DNA of 64,000 bases from Pseudogymnoascus destructans (lineage: Eukaryota; Ascomycota; Leotiomycetes; Thelebolales; Thelebolaceae), in the NCBI RefSeq assembly GCF_001641265.1, contig NW_020167520.1, positions 186,001 to 250,000 of the forward strand. The letters run 5' to 3'. A model generated the notes under the pieces. It worked only from the letters and a program-made list of their open reading frames with translations, searched no databases and was not told the DNA's origin. The first letter of the stretch is position 1. Every line of letters starts with the position of its first letter. The position numbers and the translations under genes were made by a program. Below, piece after piece: positions 32,469 through 44,039 of the stretch.

Positions 32469-32956
32469 CCATACTGTGTGTATTTGCTACTGGACAGTCT
32501 TGTGCCTCATCGCAAACATAGCTAGCAGACATACGTGCAGGTATAGACGGCAGCACTGCTTGTCCCTTCTTGACATTCTGGGCGTACTCCAGTCCAAGGT
32601 TGAGCTGAACTCGGTATTGCGCTGCCAAGAGGCCTTTCAGATGCAAGTGCCCAGTGCTTCCAGTGCATGGCGAATCAACCACTCCCGCTCAATATGAGAA
32701 AGAGTGGCGCAGCACAGTTGTTGCGTGGTCTCAACAGTGATACACGTCACTGTCCAAAGGCACAAAGCGCGCAGACGCTGTCCTAGAATAAGCTGGTATG
32801 AGATAACAATGTTAGCCTCTGCGCCACCTGTGTGCCAAGATGCATGCATGTATACACTGCATGTAGTTGAAATCGATTTCCCCAACTGCTGTTGATTATA
32901 CGTAGAGTAAAGCCGTCTCAGATAGCTTCCAGTACTATCTATCACCCCCAGTGATA

Positions 32957-34007
32957 TCATCGTTTTACCCTTTTCGACCTCCTCCCTTCAGTATTCTTAT
33001 CATCATCGTCCGCCTTGCTTCGTGACTTCCCCCCCAACCGCGCTGAGGCCTTTTGGAAGTCCTCCTCGGTAGGCTCATCCTCCACCACAGTCTTCTTCCT
33101 CCCCTTCCCACCCCGCTTCCCCTTCTTCTCCGGCTCCGCATATTTCGCCGCCAGCCTGTCCAAAAACCCGTCACCCTGCTCCTGGAGATCCTGCTGCCTC
33201 TTCATAATCAAAGCCTTCAAGCCGTCCTGTCCATCGTCCTTCTTGGATTTCTTCCCACCAAACAGCTTATCCTTGATCCCCAGCTCCTCTGCATACTCCA
33301 TCGCCTCGTTCGCCTCGTCCTTGGCTGCCTTGGTCCGTTCCCTCTTCGAGCTCTTCGATTCCTTCGTAAACTTATTGTATGCCTCTACCTTCTCCTCTCG
33401 TATAGCATCGTTGATGATCTCCCTAAACCTCTTATCATCCACCACCACATCACTCAGCATAACCATCTCATAAACCACATCCATATCCCCCTCCCCCTTC
33501 TCGTACGCAGCAAGCACATCATCTTTCTCCTCTTCCGAGTTTTTGTATTTCGCTGCGAAAGCCTCGATGGCCACGTCAGAGACGACATCTTCGTACTGTG
33601 CGCGGTAGAAGGAGGACCAGGAGAAGTCGTCGGATGAGGAGAGGGCTTCGGATGTGGAGCCGGTGCGGTCGTAGTGAGCACGTCGCGTTGGGGAGGAGAG
33701 GACGGCGTAGGCGAAGGCGATGGTTTGGAAGGTTTTAGTTGCAAATTCTTTGTCTGAGGCTGGGACTTTGTCTAGGTGGGATGTCAGTATGTATGGTAAT
33801 GAAATGGTGGGTAGTGGTGAATTCAAAATGTCAAGGAAATATGTTGAGTGCAGCGTGACACGCACCTGGATGGTTCTTCAGCGCTGCTTTGCGGTACGCG
33901 GATTTGACTTCATTGGCCGTTGCAGTTTTCTCGATTCCGAGAACCTCGTACGGATTGATGATAGGGGCATCATCTTCATCGAACAATTCCACGTTGGTAG
34001 GCGCCAT
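32957..34007 (-). CDS. J-domain protein, DNAJC9-like
   Basis: Two exons, 34007-33866 and 33771-32957, give 318 residues. Splicing across the 94-nt intron restores the HPD motif at residues 46-48 (KNHP|D), and the J domain covers about 18-85 (INPYEVLGIEKTATANEVKS). The remainder is charged and helical, with a Lys-rich C-terminus ending in RRSKRVKR, a likely nuclear signal. Length and layout match the nuclear DNAJC9 group, histone-binding HSP70 co-chaperones. The assignment to that subgroup is an inference from architecture. Confidence 0.9.
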
Positions 34008-34980
34008 GGTGGTTTCTTGATCGTTGGTTGATCTTTTTCAGTGACTGAACGCGAAGTCGCGGCGCGTCAAACCAAGTATTGGTCAGATAAGATAAGAGTG
34101 ACTGACGCTACCTGAGCTATATGTGGGGAAGTAATAGCTGTGATGATCGCGGGGTAAACGATTAGATCTTCACCAAGACCCAATCTTCACAGATGAGCTC
34201 AGAAGTTATATCACTCTTTACCTCAATATATTGTGAAATTAAATATCATGGTTGCGGAGTAGTTGGGAGACGGAGAAGAGCGCCATTTCTCCGCGACCAC
34301 ACACCCCATCTCTCCGTAACCTCTCGCCAGCCACTTAAATAGAATGCCAATTCTGACCATAGTAGGTCCCGGTACAGCCGGTCCCTTGATACATACTGAG
34401 CATTTGGTCGTGGGTTCGTCTCGGAATTGTCAGAGTACCAACACATGGAGGAGATCTTGTTGTTCAGACTGTCAACGCTGTGGCAGGCGGCGCCGGTGCC
34501 CGTTAACTATAAGTTATGCATAGTTATTGACTGTAAATACAATTTACTGCCTTACATAATAGGCGGCAACGGTATTTTATATGGAAATACAATCGAGTCA
34601 CGTGCACGTTATTAGTAAATCTCTGTTTGGCGAAACTAGGGCCAAGCTCATTATACGCTAGCAAGCATCGACTACAAATATCGATATTTCACCAATCCTC
34701 TTCCTTCAACTTCACGTTCAGACCTACATTACTTCTTTGCTGTACAACAAAACCGCGACTCCGTTGCAATATGTGTTTCACTTCAACAGTGAAATACGGC
34801 GCGGCTAGCGATCAGCTGTATCAGCTTTAACTAATGTCGCGACGCGATTAGCTTCACACCATGGTATGTCATCTCAACTTTTACTTTTACGTTGCCTTCA
34901 CCTGGAAACAATCTTCAAATGATTATTATATACCAAACTAGAGTTTCTGCAGCCTTAGGGGCTCGATATCCCAACTGGCG
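34008..34980. other. 5' flank of J-protein gene and AT-rich spacer
   Basis: No gene is firm. A short + strand frame (MCFTSTVKYGAASDQLYQL, 34771-34830) and an intron-like GTATG...TTCTGCAG stretch (34864-34953) lie just before the fragments below and may be the 5' part of the same decayed gene. Confidence 0.3.
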
Positions 34981-35640
34981 ATGCTGATTTATGCATGTCA
35001 GAATGATGAAGACTTACTTTTATTTCATTGTGTTGGAAAATATTTGACGCTCAAGCTCAATGCTAACTTGCCGTCTCAGATTGGCGATCATTTATTGCTC
35101 CCAGATCTCTTTGCATTGATGGCTCCAGGTGCAGCAAAACTCAATAAATGGTAGGTACGATTTTTTATTTCTCGCTGTACCCAATTATATGCTATGATGG
35201 CACTGTGTTTAACGCAGGAATTACCGACCGATAAGACCTCGTCTTTGTGGAAACAATGGCTAAAATTCTGAGCTACTTCAAACTCTTCACTTTGTTGGAT
35301 GTTGTTTTACCTTGAAACGGTTGCTAACCTCTTCAAAAGAAAGGTACGAACTATTCGATCACACTCTCTACACCCACCTGCAATAGGATGAATCGGCACT
35401 GGGCTCCGACAGTCTCGACAAGATCGAGCTGGTTTATGACAGGAGATGCCTCTTTGCGGCAAGACTTAGAAAACCTCGCCCACTGAACGCAGTCAACAAC
35501 ATGCTATTTTACAAATATGTCATGAAGTTTTCATGCTAACACATCCAGTGCTCCATTATGCAATTGCACAGTTCAAATTGCGAGCGATGGATCACTTCAT
35601 CCTTTCGGCTTGAGATGCCCAATTGCTCCATGATGTAGGT
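34981..35640 (+). pseudogene. Decayed multi-exon gene, unknown family
   Basis: Protein-like fragments occur in + strand frames between plausible splice sites: LIYACQNDEDLLLFHCVGKY and LLLPDLFALMAPGAAKLNKW (34984-35152), then after a GTAGG...GCAG intron ELPTDKTSSLWKQWLKF (35220-35270), then after a GTACG...AATAG intron DESALGSDSLDKIELVYD and LFAARLRKPRPLNAVNNM (35388-35537), then PLHYAIAQFKLRAMDHFIL (from about 35547). Stops (35271, 35537, 35618) and frame changes prevent a full model. I do not recognise the protein. Confidence 0.35.
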
Positions 35641-36371
35641 TACACGATTTTTTCTTCTTCCGCAACAATACATTTCCTACCTGATGAGCATTTTAGATGA
35701 CGAGTCTGATCGCGGTTACGCATGTAGACACAAATCAAATTAAACCATTCATGCCTTCTGAATTCTTTATCCCACGTATTGTTGGAAGATGTTTTAAGCA
35801 AGTTATGACAAGAAGCTAACACATACCTCAGAGGTTTTACATAACCATTCATCTCGGGCAACATGTGGCCAGAGCAGTCGTCCATGTGTATGTATACTCT
35901 TATTTCATTCACCAGATCCAAGCATAGTGATGACTTCGACCGACAAATGACAAGCATATGTCCAAGCTTAACAGCAACGACGAGACTGTCCGCACTGATT
36001 ATGCTCATCACGAATCTTTTGCGCAATGATTTCTTGATTGAATGGCTGCTGAGAATCCTGTTTAGAGTGACGTCTCTGGTCAAAAATACCACGCAGGACC
36101 GATTCTGTTTTACCATCTCACCATGTGTGAAAATTTGTAAGTTCCAAACGTCAAAATCTTGCAACTTCCAACTGTTTTTAAATGATGATCCAATTATCAC
36201 GACGGTCAACATAAGCCACTTGTTGGTATTGATGATATCGCCTGTGACGGGGCAATTTTGATCTGATATTTCGTCTATTTTTAATTGTTTCAAGATTTTT
36301 CTCTTGGAAGACATAACTAATAGTTCTCTATAGTGAAAACATGAACATATGGCATACTGCTTATTATTTTT
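35640..36371 (-). CDS. Orphan open frame of 243 codons, uncertain
   Basis: The first ATG of this minus-strand frame is at 36371 and the frame runs to 35640; it is also open upstream without an ATG to 36551. Text such as LMLTVVIIGSSFKNSWKLQD and VNEIRVYIHMDDCSGHMLPE is protein-like. A GTATG...TTCAG intron (about 35823-35755) could shorten it. The + strand of the same DNA also has a long frame (35863-36261), so one of the two is a shadow. No family recognised. Confidence 0.3.
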   Translation of the reverse strand, partial: KNNKQYAICSCFHYRELLVMSSKRKILKQLKIDEISDQNCPVTGDIINTNKWLMLTVVIIGSSFKNSWKLQDFDVWNLQIFTHGEMVKQNRSCVVFLTRDVTLNRILSSHSIKKSLRKRFVMSIISADSLVVAVKLGHMLVICRSKSSLCLDLVNEIRVYIHMDDCSGHMLPEMNGYVKPLRYVLASCHNLLKTSSNNTWDKEFRRHEWFNLICVYMRNRDQTRHLKCSSGRKCIVAEEEKIV

Positions 36372-36389
36372 CATTGAGAACGTGGCCTT

Positions 36390-36587
36390 GAGCCACGACT
36401 TGAAGAAGATCAGAGTTCGGAGCAGGATGGCATGGGAGCGATCGACTTCCGTGGTAAAACTGTTGAAAAAAACCAACGGGCGTACAATCTTAAGACTGTA
36501 TTGCTGCGTGGTCCTGTCAACGTAGACGGAAACCAGTATCGAATCTGGCACTTCAATCGGGAGGTTAATAACTTTTACAGTCTGTAG
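36390..36587 (+). pseudogene. Protein-like fragment, possibly the 3' end of the decayed gene
   Basis: A + strand frame reads LEEDQSSEQDGMGAIDFRGK and GPVNVDGNQYRIWHFNREVN and stops at TAG 36585. The amino-acid composition is that of a real protein, and it continues the direction of the fragments at 34981-35640. No family recognised. Confidence 0.3.
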
Positions 36588-36803
36588 GATGCAAGAAGGC
36601 GAGCCGTGAGGAGATTGCTTCCAGTTACTTCTTCGTGTGCCAAATCCAATCAGCTAAATGCTGTTTACGAACCCGGACAGACAATCCCATGGCGGACAGT
36701 GCCGGGGAGAAAGTACAACGGCAAACTCACGACTTCAGCTTTAAGCAGGTATTAATTTATAATTGGTATCATAGCAGCTATACAGAACATAAATCTCGCC
36801 CCA

Positions 36804-38566
36804 TCAACCAAGCCTAACCTTCTTCCAGATCCCAATCGATTCCTGCAGATCTTTCGACAACGACCCGTCCATTGGCTCCACAGAACCATAAACCATAGCC
36901 AACACCAAGCTCGCAAAAGCAAATACTACCAACTTCTTCTTGAGCATCAGATAGTCAGCTTTGCGGATCCCCCCTCCCTCCACCCATCCCTTCCACGTAT
37001 CCAGTACCTCGGCCAAATCATTCGCGAAGGCCGGCTCGGTGACCATCCTGTGCAGCACAACCTCCATAACCTCTGGAAGCTCTGCCTTCACTGCAACATG
37101 GTTCTGCTCCTTGAGCCAAAGAAGGGTATGTTCGCCAACCAGCTGCGCCTTCCACTGCGGGCTCTGCAGCGCTTCAAGCATCCTCGTCTCCTCGCGCTGT
37201 ACTGCAAGTCGGCGCCTCTGGTTGCTATCATCCACAAAGTCCTGGTGTTGCTTGAATTGCCTGTCTCGTATGGCAACGGCGTGTTGATCAGGAGTCATTG
37301 AGCTTTCTCGCCGCATTGCAGTCATGCTATCGCGCATTCGGCGCATTTGCAGGTCTCGCTCTTCAGCGCCGGAGTCGCCATAGTCGGTGTACCACTCAGG
37401 GGTCGAGGTTATGGGAACCATTCCTAGCAGGACGAGGATGCCGCAGGGGATAATAGGGCTTCGAGAGAATGCTAGGAATGGAGGTGGGATGTGGTAGGAC
37501 CATAGGACGGCGTTATTCGTAGTGCTGAGGGCGGTGCTGATGCATGAGAAGTATATGCCAGCGCTCGTAGGCGAGCCCGAGGAAGGACGTAAATGGGTTA
37601 TGGGAAGGGGCTCGAAGTCCAAGGCTTTTTCTCTTAGGGCGGCGGTGATGCCACTTGATGTTATGTGGCACCGAACCACGTCAGTATGTAACACCGTATT
37701 GCTGTGACTCTTCGCAGCTTCTAAATCTTTATTATCGTCAGGAATCAAGTCCCCTGATGTAGCTTGTGCGAGCTCCGGATCCTACTCGTTTGTCAATCAC
37801 TATTTTTGTCTAATGGTATTTCATGGCCACTTACTTCCTGATCGGCGGGAGACTTCGTGATGGATGACACCCCGTCCTCAGTGATACTCCCTTCATGTAT
37901 GGGACTCGCCTTCTCCCGCAATGCCTTGACTTGTATCCAGTACGGCGGCAGCGATGTCTTCCCTCTCACAACCCACTTTCGCGACCATCTAACCGCCAAC
38001 GAGAGCATTCCATCCGAGTCGTCCAATGGAGCAATCGTCAGCACAGCTTCGTGGCGATCCGGGGATAACATCAAAGGAGTCCCAACCGGGACCCACAAAC
38101 CAGAAGTCCTTAGCATTTGAAAACCCGCAGCATTTGGAACCGCACCTAGGTCTAGTAGATAGCTCAGGAGGTCCTCGAAATTGATTTCAGCCTGCGGCTG
38201 ACGCAGTTGGTCTGAATATTCGATTCGTTGGGTTTTGATACCAATGGCATGCATCTTCCAGTTGAATATCGTCCAGCTGCCGCCAGGGACAAGGCTAGGG
38301 TGTTCGTACACATTCCAGTACTCCTCCGTGTCATACTGGCGGCTCAGGGGCGCAATGCTGAAGCGCGCAAGCTCGCACTCAATGACATGATTTACAACAT
38401 CGCCTCGTGTTATGCCCACCAGACGAGACTTTCGTAGTAGTCGTCTAACCTTGGATAATGTTGCCAGCGTTATCACGGTGTTGTAGAGGATAGGAGCGAC
38501 TCCGAGGACGGCAAGGGGGACACCGACGTAGGTGATGATATCGGAAGCAGAGGAGTTGCCAGACAT
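36804..38566 (-). CDS. Unknown fungal membrane protein
   Basis: Two exons, 38566-37835 and 37781-36804, joined in phase 0 by a 53-nt GTAAGT...TAG intron, give 569 residues. An N-terminal helix (YVGVPLAVLGVAPILYNTVI, about 13-32), a middle hydrophobic stretch near IIPCGILVLLGMVPI and a C-terminal helix (LVVFAFASLVLAMVYG) suggest an integral membrane protein. Between them is a soluble domain with EDLLSYLLDLGAVPNAAGF and WVPVGTPLMLSPDRHE. The architecture is known to me only from uncharacterised Pezizomycotina proteins. No function is proposed. Confidence 0.8.
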
Positions 38567-39103
38567 GGTTCGTGATCAGTCATGGAGCTTGGGAATTGGT
38601 ATAGAGCAGTCATTATGGATATCTATGATCTTTCTTCAAAATGAGCAAGCCTCGCGGTCAGCCTCAACCACCCTGGTAGTTTTTTTTTCTAGTCGTGACT
38701 AAAATCTAGCGATAATCGCTACAGAGGAGATACATGACAGCGCTATCGACAGCACGCCACGATGCCCAGAGAGGGTGTAACGTCAGCAGTCAATAGTGGA
38801 TTTCTAACCCCGCGTTTTACCAATACTATAATCGCCTCCAGGCGGTGGTTTGAGAACCAACGATTAATGCCTCTACAACATTTACATACTATGCTATCAG
38901 CAAGTAATAGGACCACATAACGAAGCTTCTGCTGTCAGGTACGCTTATGATCCCCTTAAAATAACTCTCTGAGCCGCCGTCCTGGCCATTTTGACCTCCC
39001 TGATAGGGTTCTGACGATCATAGTAGCCACTCTGGAAAGGCCATTGAGGCCTTATCCGCAAGTTTGAGTAACGAGGTGCCACTGGGACGGGACAATATTC
39101 AAA
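38567..39103. promoter_or_regulatory. Divergent promoter region of membrane protein and P450
   Basis: No gene. A run of nine T near 38682 is the only notable feature. Confidence 0.35.
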
Positions 39104-40823
39104 ATGTCGGCAAATATCCGCATTTCAGCGATTGCCTTTTTAGTCGTCTTTCTCTTCGGCCTATATAAATTTATTATATATCCCGCCGTCATATCACCGC
39201 TCTCCAAGATCCCAAACGCACACTGGAGTGCGCCATTTTCCCCCCTTTGGATCCTTTCTGTCCGGTACAGGTGGACAGAGAATCATGACGTTCGCGCTGC
39301 TCATCTAAAGCTTGGGCCTGTGGTGAGGCTGGGACCAAACGAAATTAGCGTTGGCACCATAGACGGAGGAGTCAAGACTATTTTTGGCGGCGGCTTTGAG
39401 AAGGGAGATTGGTATGCTGTGTTTGACAATTATGGGTATGTGAACCACCAGATAGGATGACATGTTTTTCTAATCTTCATGCAGAGTGCAATGCACATTC
39501 TCAACGCTTCACGGCCGTCCTCATTCGGCAAGCAAGCGTATGGTGTCTCATACATACTCAAAATTGGCATTGCAGACGTCTCCGGCCGTAACCGCACAGG
39601 CTCAGAGTATACTATACGAGAGGTTGTTGCCCACCCTCAAAGCCTCTGCGAGTCCATCTCAGAAGCCACAGGGCATCGATGTCCTGAAGCTTTGGTATGC
39701 TCTAAGCATGGATACTATCACAGCCTATCAGTTCGGGCTACCAAATTCCTCTGATTTCGTTCGTGATACTGCCTATCGATCCCACTGGCTGGAGTTGTAT
39801 CAGAGCCGGAAACCCTACGTATACTATCCGCAAGAGGTTCCTCGTTTGACTTCATTTCTGAGCAAGGTCGGCTTTCGGCTTGTCCCGAGATGGGTAGACG
39901 ATGCGAATGACGAGATCGAGGATTGGGCATTGGGAATGTGCAATGCCGCCACGGCTTCGAGCAATAAATGCTCGTCGTATTCTGACAACCCCGGCGAAGA
40001 ACCCGTGGTTGTCAGGGCCATGCTCAAGGGCATCCAGAAGGAAAGCAATAAGGAGCAGTCGATTCTCTCTTGCCGTATTTTCGATAACAAGGAGCTCATG
40101 GTCGCTACAGAGATGCTGGATAATCTTGCAGCGGGCCACGAGACGTCGGGGATCACCCTTACCTATGCAACATGGCACCTGTCCCAAGATCTCGAGCTGC
40201 AAAGGGCTCTCAGGGCAGAACTTCTTACGCTAGACCCTCCTTTGAAATATTCGCCAGACCATATCAAGGAAGGATCCCCACTGCCAGGTCTCCCTAACTT
40301 GAAGACCCTGGACGCGTTGCCACTTCTCCATGCCGTTCTCAGCGAGACCTTACGACTCAACGCCGCAATTCCCGGTTCCAGCCCTCGCGTAACGCCTTAT
40401 CCCTCCTGTAACCTGGTTGGTTATGAAGTTCCAGGCGGTGTTAGGGTCTGCTCCAGTGCCTGGACTCTGCATCGCAGTGCGGATGTCTATAGCCAGCCGG
40501 AGGTATGGGATCATACTCGCTGGTTGGACGGAGACGGTAGGTCGGGGGAGGAGACAAAGGAAAGAGACAAGTGGTTCTGGCCTTTCTCGAGTGGTGGTAG
40601 GATGTGCATTGGGAATAATTTTGCTATGCTTCGTAAGTCTTTTTCTATTCTTGGATGACCCGTTACTAACACCAGTTGAGAAATGAAACTTGCACTTGCA
40701 GCTACGTATACGAACTTCACATCCCACATCGTTTGTGATGATGGGATTGAGCAGGAAGACGGCTATACAGCTTCGCCGAAAGGCAATAAATTGATATTGC
40801 GGTTTGAGGATGTAGAGGAATAA
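39104..40823 (+). CDS. Cytochrome P450 monooxygenase
   Basis: Three exons, 39104-39435, 39485-40632 and 40681-40823, give 540 residues. A membrane anchor covers residues 7-30, followed by a Pro-rich hinge (SPLSKIPNAHWSAP). The I-helix AGHETS is at 327-332, ExxR (ETLR) at 397-400, and the heme loop FSSGGRMCIG has its cysteine at 485. The last intron uses the acceptor TTGAG at 40680, giving LQMKLALAATYTNF; the nearer CAG would give a stop. No tailoring or backbone biosynthetic genes adjoin, so it may be a lone detoxification or secondary-metabolite enzyme. Substrate unknown. Confidence 0.93.
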
Positions 40824-41151
40824 ATATTTATAGTCGAAATAAATATATTTTGAAAAGCGCCCTTTTTTAATACCCTTGCTTCTACGACAAGAGTATATTT
40901 TATTCGCCGAATCAACAATAAAACCAAACAATCGCTCTGCGGATATATCAGATTATTCTGATATGTATGAGTAACATATTGACACATAACTACAACATAG
41001 ATGCAATGGAGACAAGGTAGATTGCGGTTGCTAAAACAAACTCGCGGACTTGCATAGGCCGACCCCCCAAATCTAAAGACAACCCACTAGAGAGAGGTGT
41101 AGATATATACAATTCCAGATCCATAAGCAGCGCCAATACCGAAGAATGCAT
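40824..41151. other. Convergent 3' flanks of P450 and RIB3
   Basis: AT-rich, with several AATAAA-like stretches (40840-40930). No gene. Confidence 0.4.
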
Positions 41152-41954
41152 TTAATCCGATCCATTCTTGTACTTACCCTCCCGATTCTCCACATACGCC
41201 ACCAGAGCCTCAATCGTAACAACCTTGAGTCCCCATTTCTTGCCAAACGCCAAGCACCCCTCCGTCCTCATCATCCCCGGCTCCTTCCTCAGCGCCTGCC
41301 CCTCCACCACCTCCCCATCCTCCACCAACTCGCAGCAAATACCCACCAACTGCTTACCCGCCAACCGACAGAACTCCACCGTAGCCTCGGTATGTCCAGG
41401 GCGCTGCCTCACTAATCCCTTCCTCGCCTGCAGCGGGAAGACATGTCCCGGCCGCCTGAAATCCTCCTTCCTCGCGCCCTTCGCACCGAGCATGCGGCAG
41501 GTCAGCGCGCGGTCCTGCGCGCTGATACCGGTCGTTGTGCTGGGGTGGTTCGCATCGATAGAGAGCGTGTATGCCGTGCTCTTGGGGTCTTCGTTGTTCA
41601 CCACCATCTGGGGGAGGCCGAGGTCGACGCACAGCTCTGGGACGAGGGGTGCGCAGATGAGACCCGAGGAGTATCTGACCATGAAGGCCATCTGCTCCGG
41701 CGTCACGTCCTCAGCGGCGATGATGAGATCGCCCTCATTCTCGCGTCCGGGATCGTCGAGGACGACTACGAATTCGCCATTTTCTGCCACTTTTTGTTAG
41801 TTTCGAGATTCAAATGGGGTATTTACCCTCGATGGCGGGAATGCGGGGTAATTGAAAAAAAGTTGAGAAGTTGAGACTTACTGAATGCTGCGATGGCGTC
41901 TTCTATTGAGTCAAACTGGTCCGCCCCTCCTGCCACTGCGACTGATGAAGGCAT
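41152..41954 (-). CDS. RIB3: 3,4-dihydroxy-2-butanone 4-phosphate synthase
   Basis: Exons 41954-41882 and 41789-41152 give 236 residues. The enzyme turns ribulose 5-phosphate into dihydroxybutanone phosphate for riboflavin. Hallmark blocks are LDDPGRENEGDLIIAAE (metal and phosphate site), a YSSGLICAP loop, STTTGISAQDRALT, RPGHVFPLQ and GHTEATVEFCRLAG. No GTP cyclohydrolase II domain is fused, as usual in fungi. The gene is divergent from COQ3. Confidence 0.95.
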
Positions 41955-42498
41955 TCTGTGTATCTGTAGTGTAAAATCGTTCCACAGCGTTCCCGTCGGA
42001 TTCCCCAAATTGTGTGGGTAACTTAATAAGCGGACGATCTGGAGGGTCTATTGGAATATATAGACGAAGCTGTCCCTGTCCCAACACAAGGCGAATTGGG
42101 GTTCTTATGTGGATGGAAATGGGCTCAAGGGGAGTGAACGAGTTGCTGAATGAGTCGAGGAAAGAAAGCAAAGCCGACGCTCGGTGTTCGGTAATCACAA
42201 GCTCGGCTCATGACTCAAGGTAGTGCCGTTGCTTCCATTCCACCCCTGGCAGGCCGGAACATACGTCGGTCCGTCTCCAGGTTCCGCCAATCATTTTTGA
42301 CAGCCTCGCGCGTTTACCCAGCAATGCAATCGAGAGCCGCGCGAAGCTTTGGGAACCTGGGGCACTGACCGCGATCTACGACCACCAGACGGCGTTATAC
42401 CCTGCCTGACCATCTCATCTGATCTGATCTGTTCAAGAGAGTGGTATTGGAGATATATCAGCCAGGGTCCACGCAGGGCCTCAGCCGCCCATTGCACA
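41955..42498. promoter_or_regulatory. Divergent RIB3/COQ3 promoter region
   Basis: 544 bp between opposite start codons. A tandem TCTGATCTGATCTG lies at 42417-42430. No known factor site is assigned. Confidence 0.4.
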
Positions 42499-43338
42499 AT
42501 GCACCCTTCGACGAGACGCAGCATCGACCTGCTCGTTCGGACTGCCACCCAGACGGCTCGCCAACATCAACACCGTCAATTTTCACAGACTCGGCACTCA
42601 CCCTCGTCGGTAAACCCAGAGGAGGTATCCCACTTCAATGCTCTGGCCTCGGCATGGTGGGAGCCGCACGGCTCGTCGCGACTCCTCCATCTCATGAATC
42701 CCCTCCGCCACGACTTCATCCAGCAGTGCCAGAAGACCTATGGGGCGGCTCCGGCCCACGAACTGCGATTCCTCGACATTGGCTGTGGGGGAGGGATATT
42801 TGCTGAGTCCGCGGCACGATTACCGTCGACAAAGTCTGTTACTGCGATTGACCCGACGCCTGGGGTGCTCGCCATTGCCGAGGCACATAAGAAGCGCGAC
42901 CCTTCGCTGAGCAACAAGCTTACATACCTCAACACCTCTCTTGAGGAGCTACCTGTGGGCGAGATGTACGATGTTGTCAGTGTATTCGAAGTAGTTGAGC
43001 ATATCACGACGCCCGCCACGTTCCTGGACGAGGTAGAGAAGCATGTGAGACCCGGGGGGTGGCTGGTGATGAGCACGATTGCGAGGACATGGATGAGCTG
43101 GTTCACGACGAATTTGGTGGCCGAGGATATACTGGGGATTGTACCGAAGGGGACACACGACTGGGAGAAATACATCAATGTGGACGAGCTGGAAAAGTAC
43201 TTTGCAACGAAGGGCGGATGGAGCAAGGCGGTGGTGCAGGGGGTGGTGTATGTTCCAGGCGTGGGATGGAAGGAGGTGGAGGGGAGTGAGAAGATAGGTA
43301 ATTACTTCCTCGGTGTCAGGAAAGACACCGTTGCTTGA
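42499..43338 (+). CDS. COQ3: Ubiquinone biosynthesis O-methyltransferase
   Basis: A single exon of 279 codons from the ATG at 42499. The first 35 residues are rich in Arg, Ser and Thr without acids, as in a mitochondrial presequence. The SAM-binding motif LDIGCGGGIFAE is at about 92-103, followed by VTAIDPTPGVLAIA, the post-I acidic loop, and HVRPGGWLVMSTIARTWMSW, typical of Coq3. Coq3 performs both O-methylations of the ubiquinone ring in the matrix-facing CoQ synthome. The frame extends upstream to 42349 without an ATG, so the start is secure. Confidence 0.94.
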   Translation: MHPSTRRSIDLLVRTATQTARQHQHRQFSQTRHSPSSVNPEEVSHFNALASAWWEPHGSSRLLHLMNPLRHDFIQQCQKTYGAAPAHELRFLDIGCGGGIFAESAARLPSTKSVTAIDPTPGVLAIAEAHKKRDPSLSNKLTYLNTSLEELPVGEMYDVVSVFEVVEHITTPATFLDEVEKHVRPGGWLVMSTIARTWMSWFTTNLVAEDILGIVPKGTHDWEKYINVDELEKYFATKGGWSKAVVQGVVYVPGVGWKEVEGSEKIGNYFLGVRKDTVA

Positions 43339-43365
43339 GGCTGGGGGTTGTAAAAAGGGAAATGT

Positions 43366-43554
43366 ATGAGTATGGACCCATTGGGTACGCTCCCCATCGC
43401 GGAGCGCATCAACACTTTGCTCTTGGCGTTTGCCTCGTCTCTCCAACAACAAAAGATGCCCTCCCTTCAAGACGCCGAGCTGTTTACGTGGCTTACCTGG
43501 CGACCCTCCGAGGAGCGGGCTCAAGAGTATGAAGGAATTGGGCGCGAGGCGTGA
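43366..43554 (+). CDS. Small hypothetical protein (62 aa)
   Basis: ATG at 43366, 28 bp after the COQ3 stop, opens a frame MSMDPLGTLPIAERINTLLL... with an amphipathic helix and an acidic, Trp-containing tail. It may be an independent small gene or simply open 3' UTR of COQ3. No family recognised. Confidence 0.25.
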   Translation: MSMDPLGTLPIAERINTLLLAFASSLQQQKMPSLQDAELFTWLTWRPSEERAQEYEGIGREA

Positions 43555-43670
43555 CTAGATATGGGAACTTCCAACCGGATATGGGGGAGGATTACAGCTG
43601 GGGAAAAGGAGTCCAGCATACCAGTAGTAGTATTAGCAGCAGATTATTTGCCTGAATAAGGAATAAGGTA

Positions 43671-43790
43671 TGTTCTCCATGTTCTCCGTGTTCTCCATGT
43701 TCTCCGTGTTCTCCGTGTTCTCCATGTTCTCCGTGTTCTCCGTGTTCTCCATGTTCTCCATGTTCTCCATGTTCTCCGTGTTCTCCGTGT
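43671..43790. repeat. TGTTCTCCR minisatellite
   Basis: Thirteen 9-bp units alternating between TGTTCTCCA and TGTTCTCCG. Confidence 0.95.
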
Positions 43791-43973
43791 ACATGAAAAC
43801 CGTAATAGATGGGAAGTCATTGGCAGCGCGCAATCCTCCAAACAATACAATACCATGGCAGTACATCCGGCGGTACAGAAACACTCGGGCACCAGAAGGA
43901 TCCACCCCTGGGCTTCTAGAAGGAAATTTTCCATAGTCGCAAGTCTCCGGCAGGGGGCAGGCTTGCAGACTTG

Positions 43974-44039
43974 CATCGTGCATCTTGCATCTTGCATCTT
44001 GCATCTTGCATCTTGCATCTTGCATCTTGCATCTTGCAT
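43974..44039. repeat. CATCTTG minisatellite
   Basis: Nine 7-bp units, the first a CATCGTG variant. Confidence 0.95.

Larger units (their letters stand above)
31518..32956. other. Intergenic region with two 12-bp minisatellites
   Basis: TCTGGTACTGTG is repeated five times at 31873-31932 and CTGTTATACTGA nine times at 32361-32468. No gene is convincing. The region must hold the UspA promoter and the 3' end of the J-protein gene. Confidence 0.5.

Noticed and set aside
36804..40823. A biosynthetic cluster around the P450
   Set aside because: Neighbours are an uncharacterised membrane protein, RIB3 and COQ3; no synthase, transporter or regulator adjoins.
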